Position numbers and translations under genes: made by a program. The notes below the pieces were generated by a model, which saw only the letters and a program-made list of their open reading frames with translations, had not been told where the DNA came from and did not search any database. Source: Intrasporangium oryzae NRRL B-24470 (lineage in GTDB: Bacteria; Actinomycetota; Actinomycetes; Actinomycetales; Dermatophilaceae). Taken from it: a stretch of 64,000 bases of DNA. Position 1 is the first letter of the stretch; every line of letters starts with the position of its first letter. Shown piece by piece: positions 1 through 6,563 of this stretch. Location: NCBI RefSeq assembly GCF_000576595.1, contig NZ_AWSA01000003.1, forward strand, positions 90,991 through 154,990, given 5' to 3'.

Positions 1-140
1 CCGACGTTCCAGCCGACGTAGTACGGCTGGTCGGTGTGCGGCTCGGCGGCGAGCAACCGGGTGAAGATGGTCTTCGCGGCGGCGAGGTCGGTGACGGGGT
101 AGACGACCGTGTTGACGGTGGTCGCGGTCAGGCTGGACAT
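1..140 (-). CDS. VOC/glyoxalase-family protein, C-terminus outside window
   Basis: The reading frame starts at the ATG at 138-140, preceded by GAGGAG, and runs off the left edge after 46 residues. The visible part (MSSLTATTVNTVVYPVTDLA, later TIFTRLLAAEPHTDQPYYVG) has the first beta strand and helix of the vicinal-oxygen-chelate fold, as in small bleomycin-resistance or glyoxalase-like proteins: a strand ending in YPV, then a helix with a conserved K. It is divergent from the ECF41-type sigma factor gene at 243, and such sigma factors often sit beside small enzyme genes they control. The metal ligands cannot be assessed because most of the protein is missing. Confidence 0.7.
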   Translation of the reverse strand, partial: MSSLTATTVNTVVYPVTDLAAAKTIFTRLLAAEPHTDQPYYVGWNV

Positions 141-242
141 GGTGTTCTCCTCGGGTCAGCGCGGCGGCGGTCCCGCCGCTGTCACATCGAGCCGGTGGGG
201 CTCGTCAGGCCTATGACGGATCCCGAGCGGAGGATGTGACAC

Positions 243-1208
243 GTGGACGACAAGACTCCCCACAGCGAGCCGGACCCAGGGCCCCTCGACGACGGTGAGT
301 GGCTGGCCCAGGCCTTCGAGAGCCACCGCGGGCACCTGAGGGCGGTGGCCCACCGGATGCTCGGTTCGGCCACCGATGCCGACGATGCCGTCCAGGAGGC
401 CTGGCTGCGGCTGAGCCGGTCGGACCCGAGCGAGGTCGTCAACCTCGGTGGCTGGCTCACGACGGTCGTCGCCAGGGTCAGCCTCGACATGCTGCGGTCG
501 CGCGCGTCCCGTCGCGAGGACCCCTGGGACGCGGAGCTCGCGGCACTCTCGGGCGACGACCGGAGACCTGGCGGGACGACCGTCGCCGACCCGGCCGCGG
601 AGGCGGAGCTCGCCGACTCGGTCGGGGTGGCTCTCCTCGTCGTGCTCGACACCCTCGCACCCGCGGAGCGCCTCGCGTTCGTCCTGCACGACCTCTTCGG
701 GGTCCCCTTCGAGGAGATCGCGCCGATCGTCGACCGGTCCCCCGCCGCCGCGAGGCAGCTCGCGAGCCGGGCCCGGCGCCGCGTCCGCGCCTCCGACGGC
801 GACGGGGCCGCGCGCACGGAGACCAGCGAGGCGGAGGTCGGTTCCGACGCACCCGCGTCGCGCGAGGTCGTCGCGGCCTTCCTCGCGGCCTCGCGCGGCG
901 GCGACCTCGGCCGGCTGCTCGAGCTGCTCGCTCCCGACGTCGTCGTGCGCGCGGACGCGGCCGCCGTCGCCATGGGCTCGGTGCCGCTCACGGAGGGTGC
1001 CGAGGCGGTCGCCCAGACGTTCGTGGGGCGTGCGCGCGGGGCGCGGCTCGCCCTCCTCGACGGCTCCCCGGGGGCGCTCTGGTCGGTCGGCGGGACCCCC
1101 AAGGTCGCCTTCGCCTTCACCGTCGACCATGGCCTCATCGTGGCCGTCGACCTGCTGGCCGACCCGGACCGCCTCGCGGCGCTCGAGGTGGCCTACCTGC
1201 GCGACTGA
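243..1208 (+). CDS. sigJ: ECF41-type RNA polymerase sigma factor with SnoaL-like tail
   Basis: Alternative sigma factor of 321 residues. Region 2 covers roughly residues 22-92 (DDAVQEAWLRL at 47-57, then WLTTVVARVSLDMLRSRASR). Region 4 covers about 128-183 (APAERLAFVLHDLFGVPFEEIA and the recognition helix ending ASRARRRVR). A C-terminal SnoaL/NTF2-like domain occupies about 205-320. That layout, with the WLTTV signature, matches ECF41 or SigJ proteins, whose tail modulates activity in place of a separate anti-sigma factor. The start is GTG, with GGAGG about 9 bases upstream. The stop codon lies inside the left arm of a strong inverted repeat. The gene symbol rests on family resemblance only. 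Confidence 0.85.
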   Translation: MDDKTPHSEPDPGPLDDGEWLAQAFESHRGHLRAVAHRMLGSATDADDAVQEAWLRLSRSDPSEVVNLGGWLTTVVARVSLDMLRSRASRREDPWDAELAALSGDDRRPGGTTVADPAAEAELADSVGVALLVVLDTLAPAERLAFVLHDLFGVPFEEIAPIVDRSPAAARQLASRARRRVRASDGDGAARTETSEAEVGSDAPASREVVAAFLAASRGGDLGRLLELLAPDVVVRADAAAVAMGSVPLTEGAEAVAQTFVGRARGARLALLDGSPGALWSVGGTPKVAFAFTVDHGLIVAVDLLADPDRLAALEVAYLRD

Positions 1209-1251
1209 GCCCAGCGGCATACGGGCCGTGATGCCGTATGCCGCTGGGCTC
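1207..1251. terminator. Perfect 18-bp inverted repeat built on the CGGCATAC octamer
   Basis: The arms GAGCCCAGCGGCATACGG (1207-1224) and its exact reverse complement (1234-1251) surround a 9-base loop. It lies between convergent genes, so it could end transcription in both directions. It overlaps the sigma factor stop codon. The octamer within it is dispersed through the whole window. No T-run follows, as is common in actinobacteria. Confidence 0.75.
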
Positions 1252-1260
1252 GGTGGGCGG

Positions 1261-1410
1261 TCAGCGCCCGGTCCGCGCGTCGGTGACGACGGCGGTCGGG
1301 GCGGCCCCGTGGGTGGGGGCGTCGGCGCGTTCGAGCTGCGCTGCGGTCGAGACGACGAGGCCGCCGAGGAGGAAGCCGGCGATCGCCGCTGCGAGGGTCT
1401 TGGTGTCCAT
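1261..1410 (-). CDS. Small single-pass membrane or secreted protein, 49 residues
   Basis: A short gene starting at the ATG at 1408-1410 and ending at 1261. It begins MDTKTLAAAIAGFLLGGLVV, a charged N-terminus followed by one hydrophobic segment (residues 6-20), then a polar Ala/Thr-rich tail ending DARTGR. The start lies one base past the stop of the DUF4396 gene (TGACATG), with AAGGG upstream inside that gene, so the two are probably translationally coupled. I do not recognise a family. The tight coupling suggests that it works with the DUF4396 membrane protein, perhaps as a small accessory subunit; that is inference. Confidence 0.65.
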   Translation of the reverse strand: MDTKTLAAAIAGFLLGGLVVSTAAQLERADAPTHGAAPTAVVTDARTGR

Positions 1411-1411
1411 G

Positions 1412-1942
1412 TCAGTGCCCTTCAGTCGTGCCGGCCGCGTGCGCGTGCCGGCTGTGGTCGTGCTCGCCGTGGTGGTGACCGGCGTGACCGGCGTGGTCGC
1501 CGTGACCGGCGTGGAACGCGTGCGTCAGCGCATGCCCCTTGCCACGGGCGAGGAGGTAGGCGTTGACCGGGTACGCGGCAAGGAAGGCGATGCCCAGCGC
1601 GAGCGTCATCGCGATCCAGAAGAGGGGCTCGGTGAGTCCCGCGTCCATGGCTCCCGGGACGGCGGCGACGACGGCGTTGTCGACGATCTCCATCGTGAGG
1701 ATCGAGAGGGTGTCCGCGGCGAGGACGAGCGTCAGCGCCCGGCGGACCGAGAGGCCGCCGCGCACGAGCGGGAGGCTCGAGAGCGCGTAGCCGAAGACGA
1801 AGGCGAGGCCGATGGCGAGGGCCATCGTCCGCATCGCGCTCCAGCCGAGGGCGGTGCCGATCATGAGGCCGGCGATCTCGCCGATGGCACAGCCGGTGAG
1901 GCAGTGCAGGGTGGCGCTGGCGGCCATGCGGTTGAGTCTCAT
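1412..1942 (-). CDS. DUF4396 membrane protein with histidine-rich tail
   Basis: A 176-residue protein with about four hydrophobic segments (including CLTGCAIGEIAGLMIGTALG near residues 14-33 and the stretch around LFWIAMTLALGIAFLAAYPV). Its cytosolic or periplasmic C-terminal tail is packed with histidine (HAFHAGHGDHAGHAGHHHGE). The core matches the DUF4396 family. The tail is a likely metal-binding segment. The start at 1942 has AAGGAG upstream and fits the hydrophobicity profile better than longer starts. Upstream lie three tandem GAGTGCGGTC-type repeats and a CsoR-like palindrome, which suggests metal-responsive (copper or nickel) control. Transport of metal is plausible but not shown. Confidence 0.75.
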   Translation of the reverse strand: MRLNRMAASATLHCLTGCAIGEIAGLMIGTALGWSAMRTMALAIGLAFVFGYALSSLPLVRGGLSVRRALTLVLAADTLSILTMEIVDNAVVAAVPGAMDAGLTEPLFWIAMTLALGIAFLAAYPVNAYLLARGKGHALTHAFHAGHGDHAGHAGHHHGEHDHSRHAHAAGTTEGH

Positions 1943-1970
1943 CTCCGTGCTCCTTGGGTCTGGGCGGGTC

Positions 1971-2000
1971 GAGTGCGGTCGAGTGCGGTCGAGTGCGGTT
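1971..2000. repeat. Three tandem 10-bp repeats
   Basis: GAGTGCGGTC occurs at 1971-1980 and 1981-1990, and GAGTGCGGTT at 1991-2000. The repeat lies between the CsoR-like box and the DUF4396 start, so it is in the leader or promoter of that gene. One turn of DNA per unit would suit a protein array, but the function is unknown. Confidence 0.7.
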
Positions 2001-2040
2001 CGGGTGCCGGTCGGGTTGCAGCGGACCGACGACCTGTAAA

Positions 2041-2055
2041 TACCCCTGGGGGGTA
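2041..2055. promoter_or_regulatory. CsoR/RcnR-type operator candidate
   Basis: TACCCCTGGGGGGTA is an inverted repeat (TACCCC / GGGGTA around TGG) of the G/C-tract kind bound by CsoR-family copper or nickel repressors. It sits 98 bases upstream of the DUF4396 start and 72 bases upstream of the divergent patatin gene. No csoR gene is in the window, so the regulator would act from elsewhere. The histidine-rich tail of the DUF4396 protein makes that gene the more likely target. Confidence 0.6.
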
Positions 2056-2127
2056 CTTCTATTCCCGACCGTCCCTTGTTCTGCCCGACGGTGCCGAGCG
2101 ACGGACCCCTGCGGTTAGGCTCGAGAC

Positions 2128-3198
2128 GTGGCAGACGGGGTGCGTGCAGCGGTGGTGCTCGGCTCGGGAGGCGCACGGGGCTACGCCCATGTGGGTGCCC
2201 TTCAGGTGCTCCGCGAGCGCGGGATCGAGGTCGTCGCCATCGCGGGAACGTCGATGGGGGCCCTCGTCGGCGGGGTCGCGGCTGCGGGCAAGCTCGACGC
2301 CTACACCGAGTGGGCTCTCAGCCTGACGCAGCGCGAGGTCTGGCGCCTCCTCGACGTGAGCCTGACGAAGGTCGGCGGCGTCAGCCGTGCCGACCGGGTC
2401 ATCGCCAAGGTCGGCGAGATCCTCGACGGCGCGACGATCGAGAGCCTGCCCATCCCCTACACGGCCGTCGCGACCGACCTCAACGCGCGCCGCGAGGTCT
2501 GGTTCCAGCACGGGCCGGTGGAGCACGCCATCCGAGCCTCGATCGCGATCCCCGGCGTCATCACACCGATCACGATCAACGGCCGCACCCTCGTCGACGG
2601 TGGCCTGATCAACCCCGTCCCCATCGAGCCGACGGCGGCCGTCACAGCCGACGTCACGATCGCCATCTCCCTCTCCGGCATGCGCTCGTCGTCCGGCACG
2701 GCGACCCCCGTCAAGGAGACCTCCGAGCCGCGCCCCCGGGAGGAGTGGGCGCTGCGGTTGCGCCGCGGCACGGCGGAGGTCCTCGAGTCCGAGCGACTCC
2801 GGGCCATCACGAGCCGTCTCAGCGTCCACCGCCGCGACCACGAGGTGACCTCGGCGCTCGCCGACGACCTCGCGAGCGCCTCCGGGCTGGTGTCCGGCGA
2901 GAGGGCGCCGATTGCGGCCCCCGGCACCACCGACTCCCCCGTCGACGCGTCCGGTCTCGCCCAGCCCGAGCTGCTCGTCTCCACGCACAGCGAGATCAGC
3001 GTCCTCGAGCTGCTCAACATGAGCTTCGAGACGATGTCGGCGCTCATCTCCCGCTACCGCATGGCGAGCAACCCGCCCGACATCCTCGTCACGGTGCCGT
3101 CCAACGCGGTGCGCACGCTCGACTTCCACCGGGCCGCCGAGATGATCGAGCTCGGCCGACAGCTGACGACCGAGACCCTCGACCAGGCCGGGTACTGA
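2128..3198 (+). CDS. Patatin-like phospholipase family protein
   Basis: A 356-residue serine hydrolase of the patatin/RssA type, likely a cytosolic or peripheral lipid acyl hydrolase. The oxyanion loop GSGGARG is at residues 12-18, the nucleophile elbow GTSMG has Ser42, and the catalytic Asp is in VDGG (Asp157), so the Ser-Asp dyad is complete. The C-terminal 150 residues are a variable extension ending near a PDILVTVPSN segment typical of long bacterial members. The start is GTG with only a weak ribosome site. It is divergent from the DUF4396 gene across the CsoR-like box. The natural substrate cannot be told from the sequence. Confidence 0.88.
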   Translation: MADGVRAAVVLGSGGARGYAHVGALQVLRERGIEVVAIAGTSMGALVGGVAAAGKLDAYTEWALSLTQREVWRLLDVSLTKVGGVSRADRVIAKVGEILDGATIESLPIPYTAVATDLNARREVWFQHGPVEHAIRASIAIPGVITPITINGRTLVDGGLINPVPIEPTAAVTADVTIAISLSGMRSSSGTATPVKETSEPRPREEWALRLRRGTAEVLESERLRAITSRLSVHRRDHEVTSALADDLASASGLVSGERAPIAAPGTTDSPVDASGLAQPELLVSTHSEISVLELLNMSFETMSALISRYRMASNPPDILVTVPSNAVRTLDFHRAAEMIELGRQLTTETLDQAGY

Positions 3199-3265
3199 CC
3201 CGGGCGGAGGGCCTTACATCGATGCGGCTTGACCTCGAGGAGGCTTGAGGTCGGAGGATGGCGAG

Positions 3266-4081
3266 GTGGACCAGACGACATCGACCGGCCTCTCTCGGGC
3301 TCTGACCCCTGCAGAGTCGGCGGCCTACCTCGCCCGGATCGGGACGCTCGCCATCGAGGCGCCGACGCTCGGCGCGCTGGCCTCCCTGCACCGGGCGCAC
3401 CTGCTCGCCGTCCCGTTCGAGAACCTCGACATCGCGCGCGGACGCCCGATCCGCCTCGACACGACGAGCCTCCTGCGCAAGGTCGTCACCGACCGTCGCG
3501 GGGGCTACTGCTACGAGCTCAACGGCCTCTTCGCCGCGCTGCTGCGCAGCCTCGGGTATGCCGTGTCACTCGCCTCCGCCCGCGTCGCCGGCTCCGACGG
3601 TCGGCTGAGTCCGGAGTACGACCACCTCGCTCTCATCGTCGGCTCCCCCCTGCTCGACGAGCGACAGCTCGTCGACGTGGGATTCGGTGACGCCTTCCTC
3701 GAGCCGCTGCCGATGGTCGACGGGTTCTCGCGGGTCGAGGGCGCCAAGAGGGTCGGCCTCGTCACCCGCGACGCAGGCGAGGAGGTCGGCGAGTGGACCT
3801 ACCGCGAGGACGCCGGCGACGGCTGGCACCCGACCTACGTGTTCACGACGACACCCCACGTCCTCGAGGACTTCGCCGCGAGGAACGAGTGGCAGCAGAC
3901 GTCACCCGAGAGCCACTTCACCCAGAAGCGCGTCGCCTCGGTCGCCACCCCGACCGGGCGCGTCACGCTGAGCGGGGAGCGGCTCATCACGACCACGGCA
4001 TCGGGACGGACCGAGCGAGAGCTCGACCCGTCGGAGGTCGCCGCCGCCCTCGACGAGCACTTCGGGATCGTCCTGCGCTGA
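3266..4081 (+). CDS. nat: Arylamine N-acetyltransferase
   Basis: Transfers an acetyl group from acetyl-CoA to arylamines, hydrazines or related amines through a Cys-His-Asp triad. All three residues are visible: Cys82 in RGGYCYELNGLF, His120 in YDHLALIV and Asp137 in VDVGFGD. The length of 271 residues is normal for the family. I chose the GTG at 3266 because GGAGG lies 8 bases upstream; the in-frame TTG at 3245 has its ribosome site too close. One copy of the dispersed GTATGCC motif lies at 3556-3562, where it sets a Tyr-Ala pair as TAT-GCC. The gene probably ends at the palindrome at 4118-4141. Confidence 0.92.
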   Translation: MDQTTSTGLSRALTPAESAAYLARIGTLAIEAPTLGALASLHRAHLLAVPFENLDIARGRPIRLDTTSLLRKVVTDRRGGYCYELNGLFAALLRSLGYAVSLASARVAGSDGRLSPEYDHLALIVGSPLLDERQLVDVGFGDAFLEPLPMVDGFSRVEGAKRVGLVTRDAGEEVGEWTYREDAGDGWHPTYVFTTTPHVLEDFAARNEWQQTSPESHFTQKRVASVATPTGRVTLSGERLITTTASGRTERELDPSEVAAALDEHFGIVLR

Positions 4082-4087
4082 CGCGCG

Positions 4088-4879
4088 TCAGCGCAGGTGG
4101 GCGCTCGAGGCGAGTGAGCGGCATACGACGTCGTATGCCGCCGGGCTGGCCGCGGCGAGCAGGCCGCGGGGCGCCGTGTCGCGGGGACGGTAGGGCTGCC
4201 CGTCGAGGGTGCCGACGAGTCCGCCCGCCTCGGAGAGGATGAGGGAGCCGGGGACGTGGTCCCACGGGGCGGCACCTCGGTAGAGGATGTAGTCCGCCTC
4301 GCCCTCGACGATCTTCGGGTAGTCGATCCCGCACGAGACCCAGGTCAGCGCCATGGGCTCAAGGCCGGCGAGCGACTGCCCGATCCAGGAGCGCCGCGAG
4401 GTGCGCCCGCGCAGTGCGGCGACGTCGCCGGGGGCCTGCCGGGTGACGCGCTCGCCGTTGCGGAAGGCGCCTGCGCCCCGCTCGGCGACCCAGGCGGCCT
4501 CGTGCTGCGGCTGCCAGATCCAGGCGCGCACGGCCTCGCCGCCGCGGGTCTCGCTCATCATGACGGCGTGGTCGGCCGAACCGTGGACGAAGTTCTTCGT
4601 GCCGTCGACCGGGTCGACGGTGAAGGCGTGCTCGGCGGCGGCGTAGCGGGCCATGAGGCTCGGGTCCGCGGAATGGGCCTCCTCGCCGAGGACGACCGCG
4701 TCGGGATAGGCCGCGGTGAGTGCCCTCGTGATGAGCACCTCGGCCTCGTGGTCGGCCACGGTGACAAGGTCGCCCGGGTTCTTCTCGTGGATCTCGCCGT
4801 CGGCGAGAGCCCGGAACCGGGGGGTGATGACCTCTGCGGCGACGTCCTTGAGCAGGGTGAGGACCTCTTCGGTGTGCAC
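4088..4879 (-). CDS. Inositol monophosphatase-family phosphatase
   Basis: Mg-dependent phosphatase of the IMPase/HisN/CysQ fold, 263 residues. Metal and phosphate site motifs are present: GEEAH at 65-69, DPVDGTKNF at 89-97 and WDHVPGSLI near the C-terminus. Members include inositol-1-phosphatase, histidinol-phosphatase HisN and PAP phosphatase, and the sequence here does not decide between them; a HisN-type role is common in actinobacteria. The GTG at 4879 fits the family's N-terminus; the longer open frame upstream has no resemblance. It is convergent with the NAT gene. Its final residues run through the palindrome at 4118-4141. Confidence 0.85.
   Translation of the reverse strand: MHTEEVLTLLKDVAAEVITPRFRALADGEIHEKNPGDLVTVADHEAEVLITRALTAAYPDAVVLGEEAHSADPSLMARYAAAEHAFTVDPVDGTKNFVHGSADHAVMMSETRGGEAVRAWIWQPQHEAAWVAERGAGAFRNGERVTRQAPGDVAALRGRTSRRSWIGQSLAGLEPMALTWVSCGIDYPKIVEGEADYILYRGAAPWDHVPGSLILSEAGGLVGTLDGQPYRPRDTAPRGLLAAASPAAYDVVCRSLASSAHLR
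4118..4141. terminator. 24-bp perfect palindrome inside the IMPase gene end
   Basis: GCGGCATACGAC is followed directly by its reverse complement. It lies 37 bases past the NAT gene stop but inside the last codons of the oppositely transcribed IMPase-like gene, where it encodes AAYDVVCR. A terminator for one gene is thus written into the coding end of the next, using rare GCA-TAC and GTA-TGC codons. Confidence 0.65.
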
Positions 4880-5007
4880 CCGCCCAACGTAGCCGGTCGC
4901 CGGGTCCGCCCCGAACCTGCCAGAACGCTGGGAGCCCGCTCCACGACAGCCGTGCATGGCCTGCATCACGGCTGAACGACCCCTGAATAGCACTGTGTCG
5001 CAACGAA

Positions 5008-5027
5008 ATTGGTTAGGACGCACCAAT
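5008..5027. promoter_or_regulatory. Inverted repeat in divergent intergenic region
   Basis: ATTGGT-TAGGACGC-ACCAAT, with perfect 6-base arms, lies between the IMPase gene (starting 4879, leftward) and the secreted-protein gene (5122, rightward). This 242-base spacer is locally AT-richer than its surroundings. The repeat is a possible operator; the regulator is unknown. Confidence 0.4.
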
Positions 5028-5121
5028 CCGGGTAAACCCCCCGCGAACGGTCCACACGGCTACATTCCACCTTGGCAGGGGAAGCCACCACCTCGAGAAC
5101 CCGGGAAGGGTTGATCACTCC

Positions 5122-6417
5122 ATGCGTGTACCCAAATACGCAACCGCCTTCGTGATCGCGTCGGCGATGGTTGCGGCGCTCGGCACGACGGCGCACGCCG
5201 TCGCGCTGACGTCGGAGCCGCAGCTCGTCAACGACGCCGACCTCCAGGCGAAGTCGGTCACCATCGGCGGGGCCACCGTCCTGCCGACGACGAAGACGAT
5301 CGCCCACTGGCACGGCCAGACGACTGATCCGAGCAACGGCGTCACCTACGGCTACAACATGGTCGGGGCCGACCCGAGCACGTGCTCCGGCGCCGACTGC
5401 GACACGACGATCCAGGTCGACATCACGCCGATCAAGGTCGTCGTGGGAGGTCTGACGCTCGACGGCTCCGACGTCCTCGCCGCGACGCTCGACTCGCCGC
5501 AGTTCGCGACGAACGACTACGGCTCGACGCCCGCTGCGACGCAGTCGAACTCGACGAGGGGCGCGGGCGGCGCGCTCTCCCAGCAGGATGCCGGCCAGCA
5601 GCTCCAGCTGCAGGACGCGACGATGCGGGCGCAGTTCGCGAAGACGGGTTCCAGCACCTACCACCTGCGGCTGCACCCGAACGTGACCGCACCGGTGACG
5701 ATCACCGTCCCGTCGAACCAGGGCGGCCTCATCCAGAGCGGCCGCGGCGTCGTCGGCGCGAGCATCGACGTGGGCTGGTGGTCCTCGCAGATCAACAACC
5801 TCGAGACGTCGGCCGACCCGACGCACCTGCCGCTCTACCTGACCGACAACGTCTTCCTCCACACCGGCAAGTCGCTCGGTGACTGCTGCATCATCGGCTA
5901 CCACGGGACCAAGGCCGCCGGCGACCGGCTCGGCAACGGCAAGACGCAGGGCAACGCCCCGGTCCAGACCTTCGCCTGGGCGTCGTACGTCCGTCCCGGC
6001 TTCTACTCGCGGGCGAACGGCGGCGTGAACTGGGCGCTGCAGGACATCCACGCCATCAGCCACGAGATCGCCGAGTGGGCGGACGACCCGTTCGTCAACA
6101 ACACGGTCAACCCGTGGCTGACGCCGACCGCGCCGCAGTACGGCTGCACCGGGGTCCTCGAGACCGGTGACCCGGTCGTCGGCATCGGCTTCGCGATGGG
6201 CACGAACACCTTCGCCCAGGGCCCGAACCCCAATGGCACGGTGAGCGCCGACGGCGCCTACCACCCCGAGGACGAGGCGCTCCTGCCCTGGTTCCTCCGC
6301 CTTCCGTCGAACGCGACGGGCTCCGAGCCGAACCAGACCAGCCCGGGCGGCCGCTACACCCTGATGGGCGACCTCAACCCGTTCCCCGGGTTCCGCGCTC
6401 CCGCGACGGGCTGCTGA
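5122..6417 (+). CDS. Secreted protein with HE-x-x-E zinc-protease-like motif
   Basis: A 431-residue exported protein. Residues 1-26 are a Sec signal peptide (MRVPKYATAFVIASAMVAAL, cleavage near AHA). The mature part is polar and Gly/Thr/Asn-rich with cysteine pairs (CSGADC, DCC). Near residue 310-325 it has AISHEIAEWADDPF. SHE-x-x-E-x-x-(T/D)DP is a recurring motif in uncharacterised secreted bacterial proteins and resembles the helix of zinc proteases, although the usual third histidine (HExxH) is absent. Hydrolase activity is therefore a guess. The gene stands alone, with GAAGGG upstream of the ATG and a strong inverted repeat just after its stop. Confidence 0.7.
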   Translation: MRVPKYATAFVIASAMVAALGTTAHAVALTSEPQLVNDADLQAKSVTIGGATVLPTTKTIAHWHGQTTDPSNGVTYGYNMVGADPSTCSGADCDTTIQVDITPIKVVVGGLTLDGSDVLAATLDSPQFATNDYGSTPAATQSNSTRGAGGALSQQDAGQQLQLQDATMRAQFAKTGSSTYHLRLHPNVTAPVTITVPSNQGGLIQSGRGVVGASIDVGWWSSQINNLETSADPTHLPLYLTDNVFLHTGKSLGDCCIIGYHGTKAAGDRLGNGKTQGNAPVQTFAWASYVRPGFYSRANGGVNWALQDIHAISHEIAEWADDPFVNNTVNPWLTPTAPQYGCTGVLETGDPVVGIGFAMGTNTFAQGPNPNGTVSADGAYHPEDEALLPWFLRLPSNATGSEPNQTSPGGRYTLMGDLNPFPGFRAPATGC

Positions 6418-6445
6418 CCGAGCCCGCTCGACCACCCGAGAAGTG

Positions 6446-6484
6446 AGGCGTATGCCGCCGGGCCCGGCCCGGCGGCATACGCCT
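6446..6484. terminator. Perfect 19-bp inverted repeat with CGGCATAC octamer
   Basis: AGGCGTATGCCGCCGGGCC (6446-6464) is repeated in reverse complement at 6466-6484 around a single base. It lies between the convergent secreted-protein gene and the HTH regulator gene, so it probably terminates both. Confidence 0.75.
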
Positions 6485-6563
6485 TCTCGCGTCCGGGAGC
6501 GGGGCGGACCGGCTCCCCCGGCCCCCTGACTCACGCGACTCCGACCCACCCGACTCCGACGGT

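Noticed and set aside
156..1220. Long open frames antisense to real genes (for example here, 6582-8474, 13056-15071 and 48860-50659)
   Set aside because: Typical high-GC shadow frames: Arg/Gly/Asp/Glu-rich translations, no motifs, no ribosome sites, and each fully opposed to a gene with clear family motifs.
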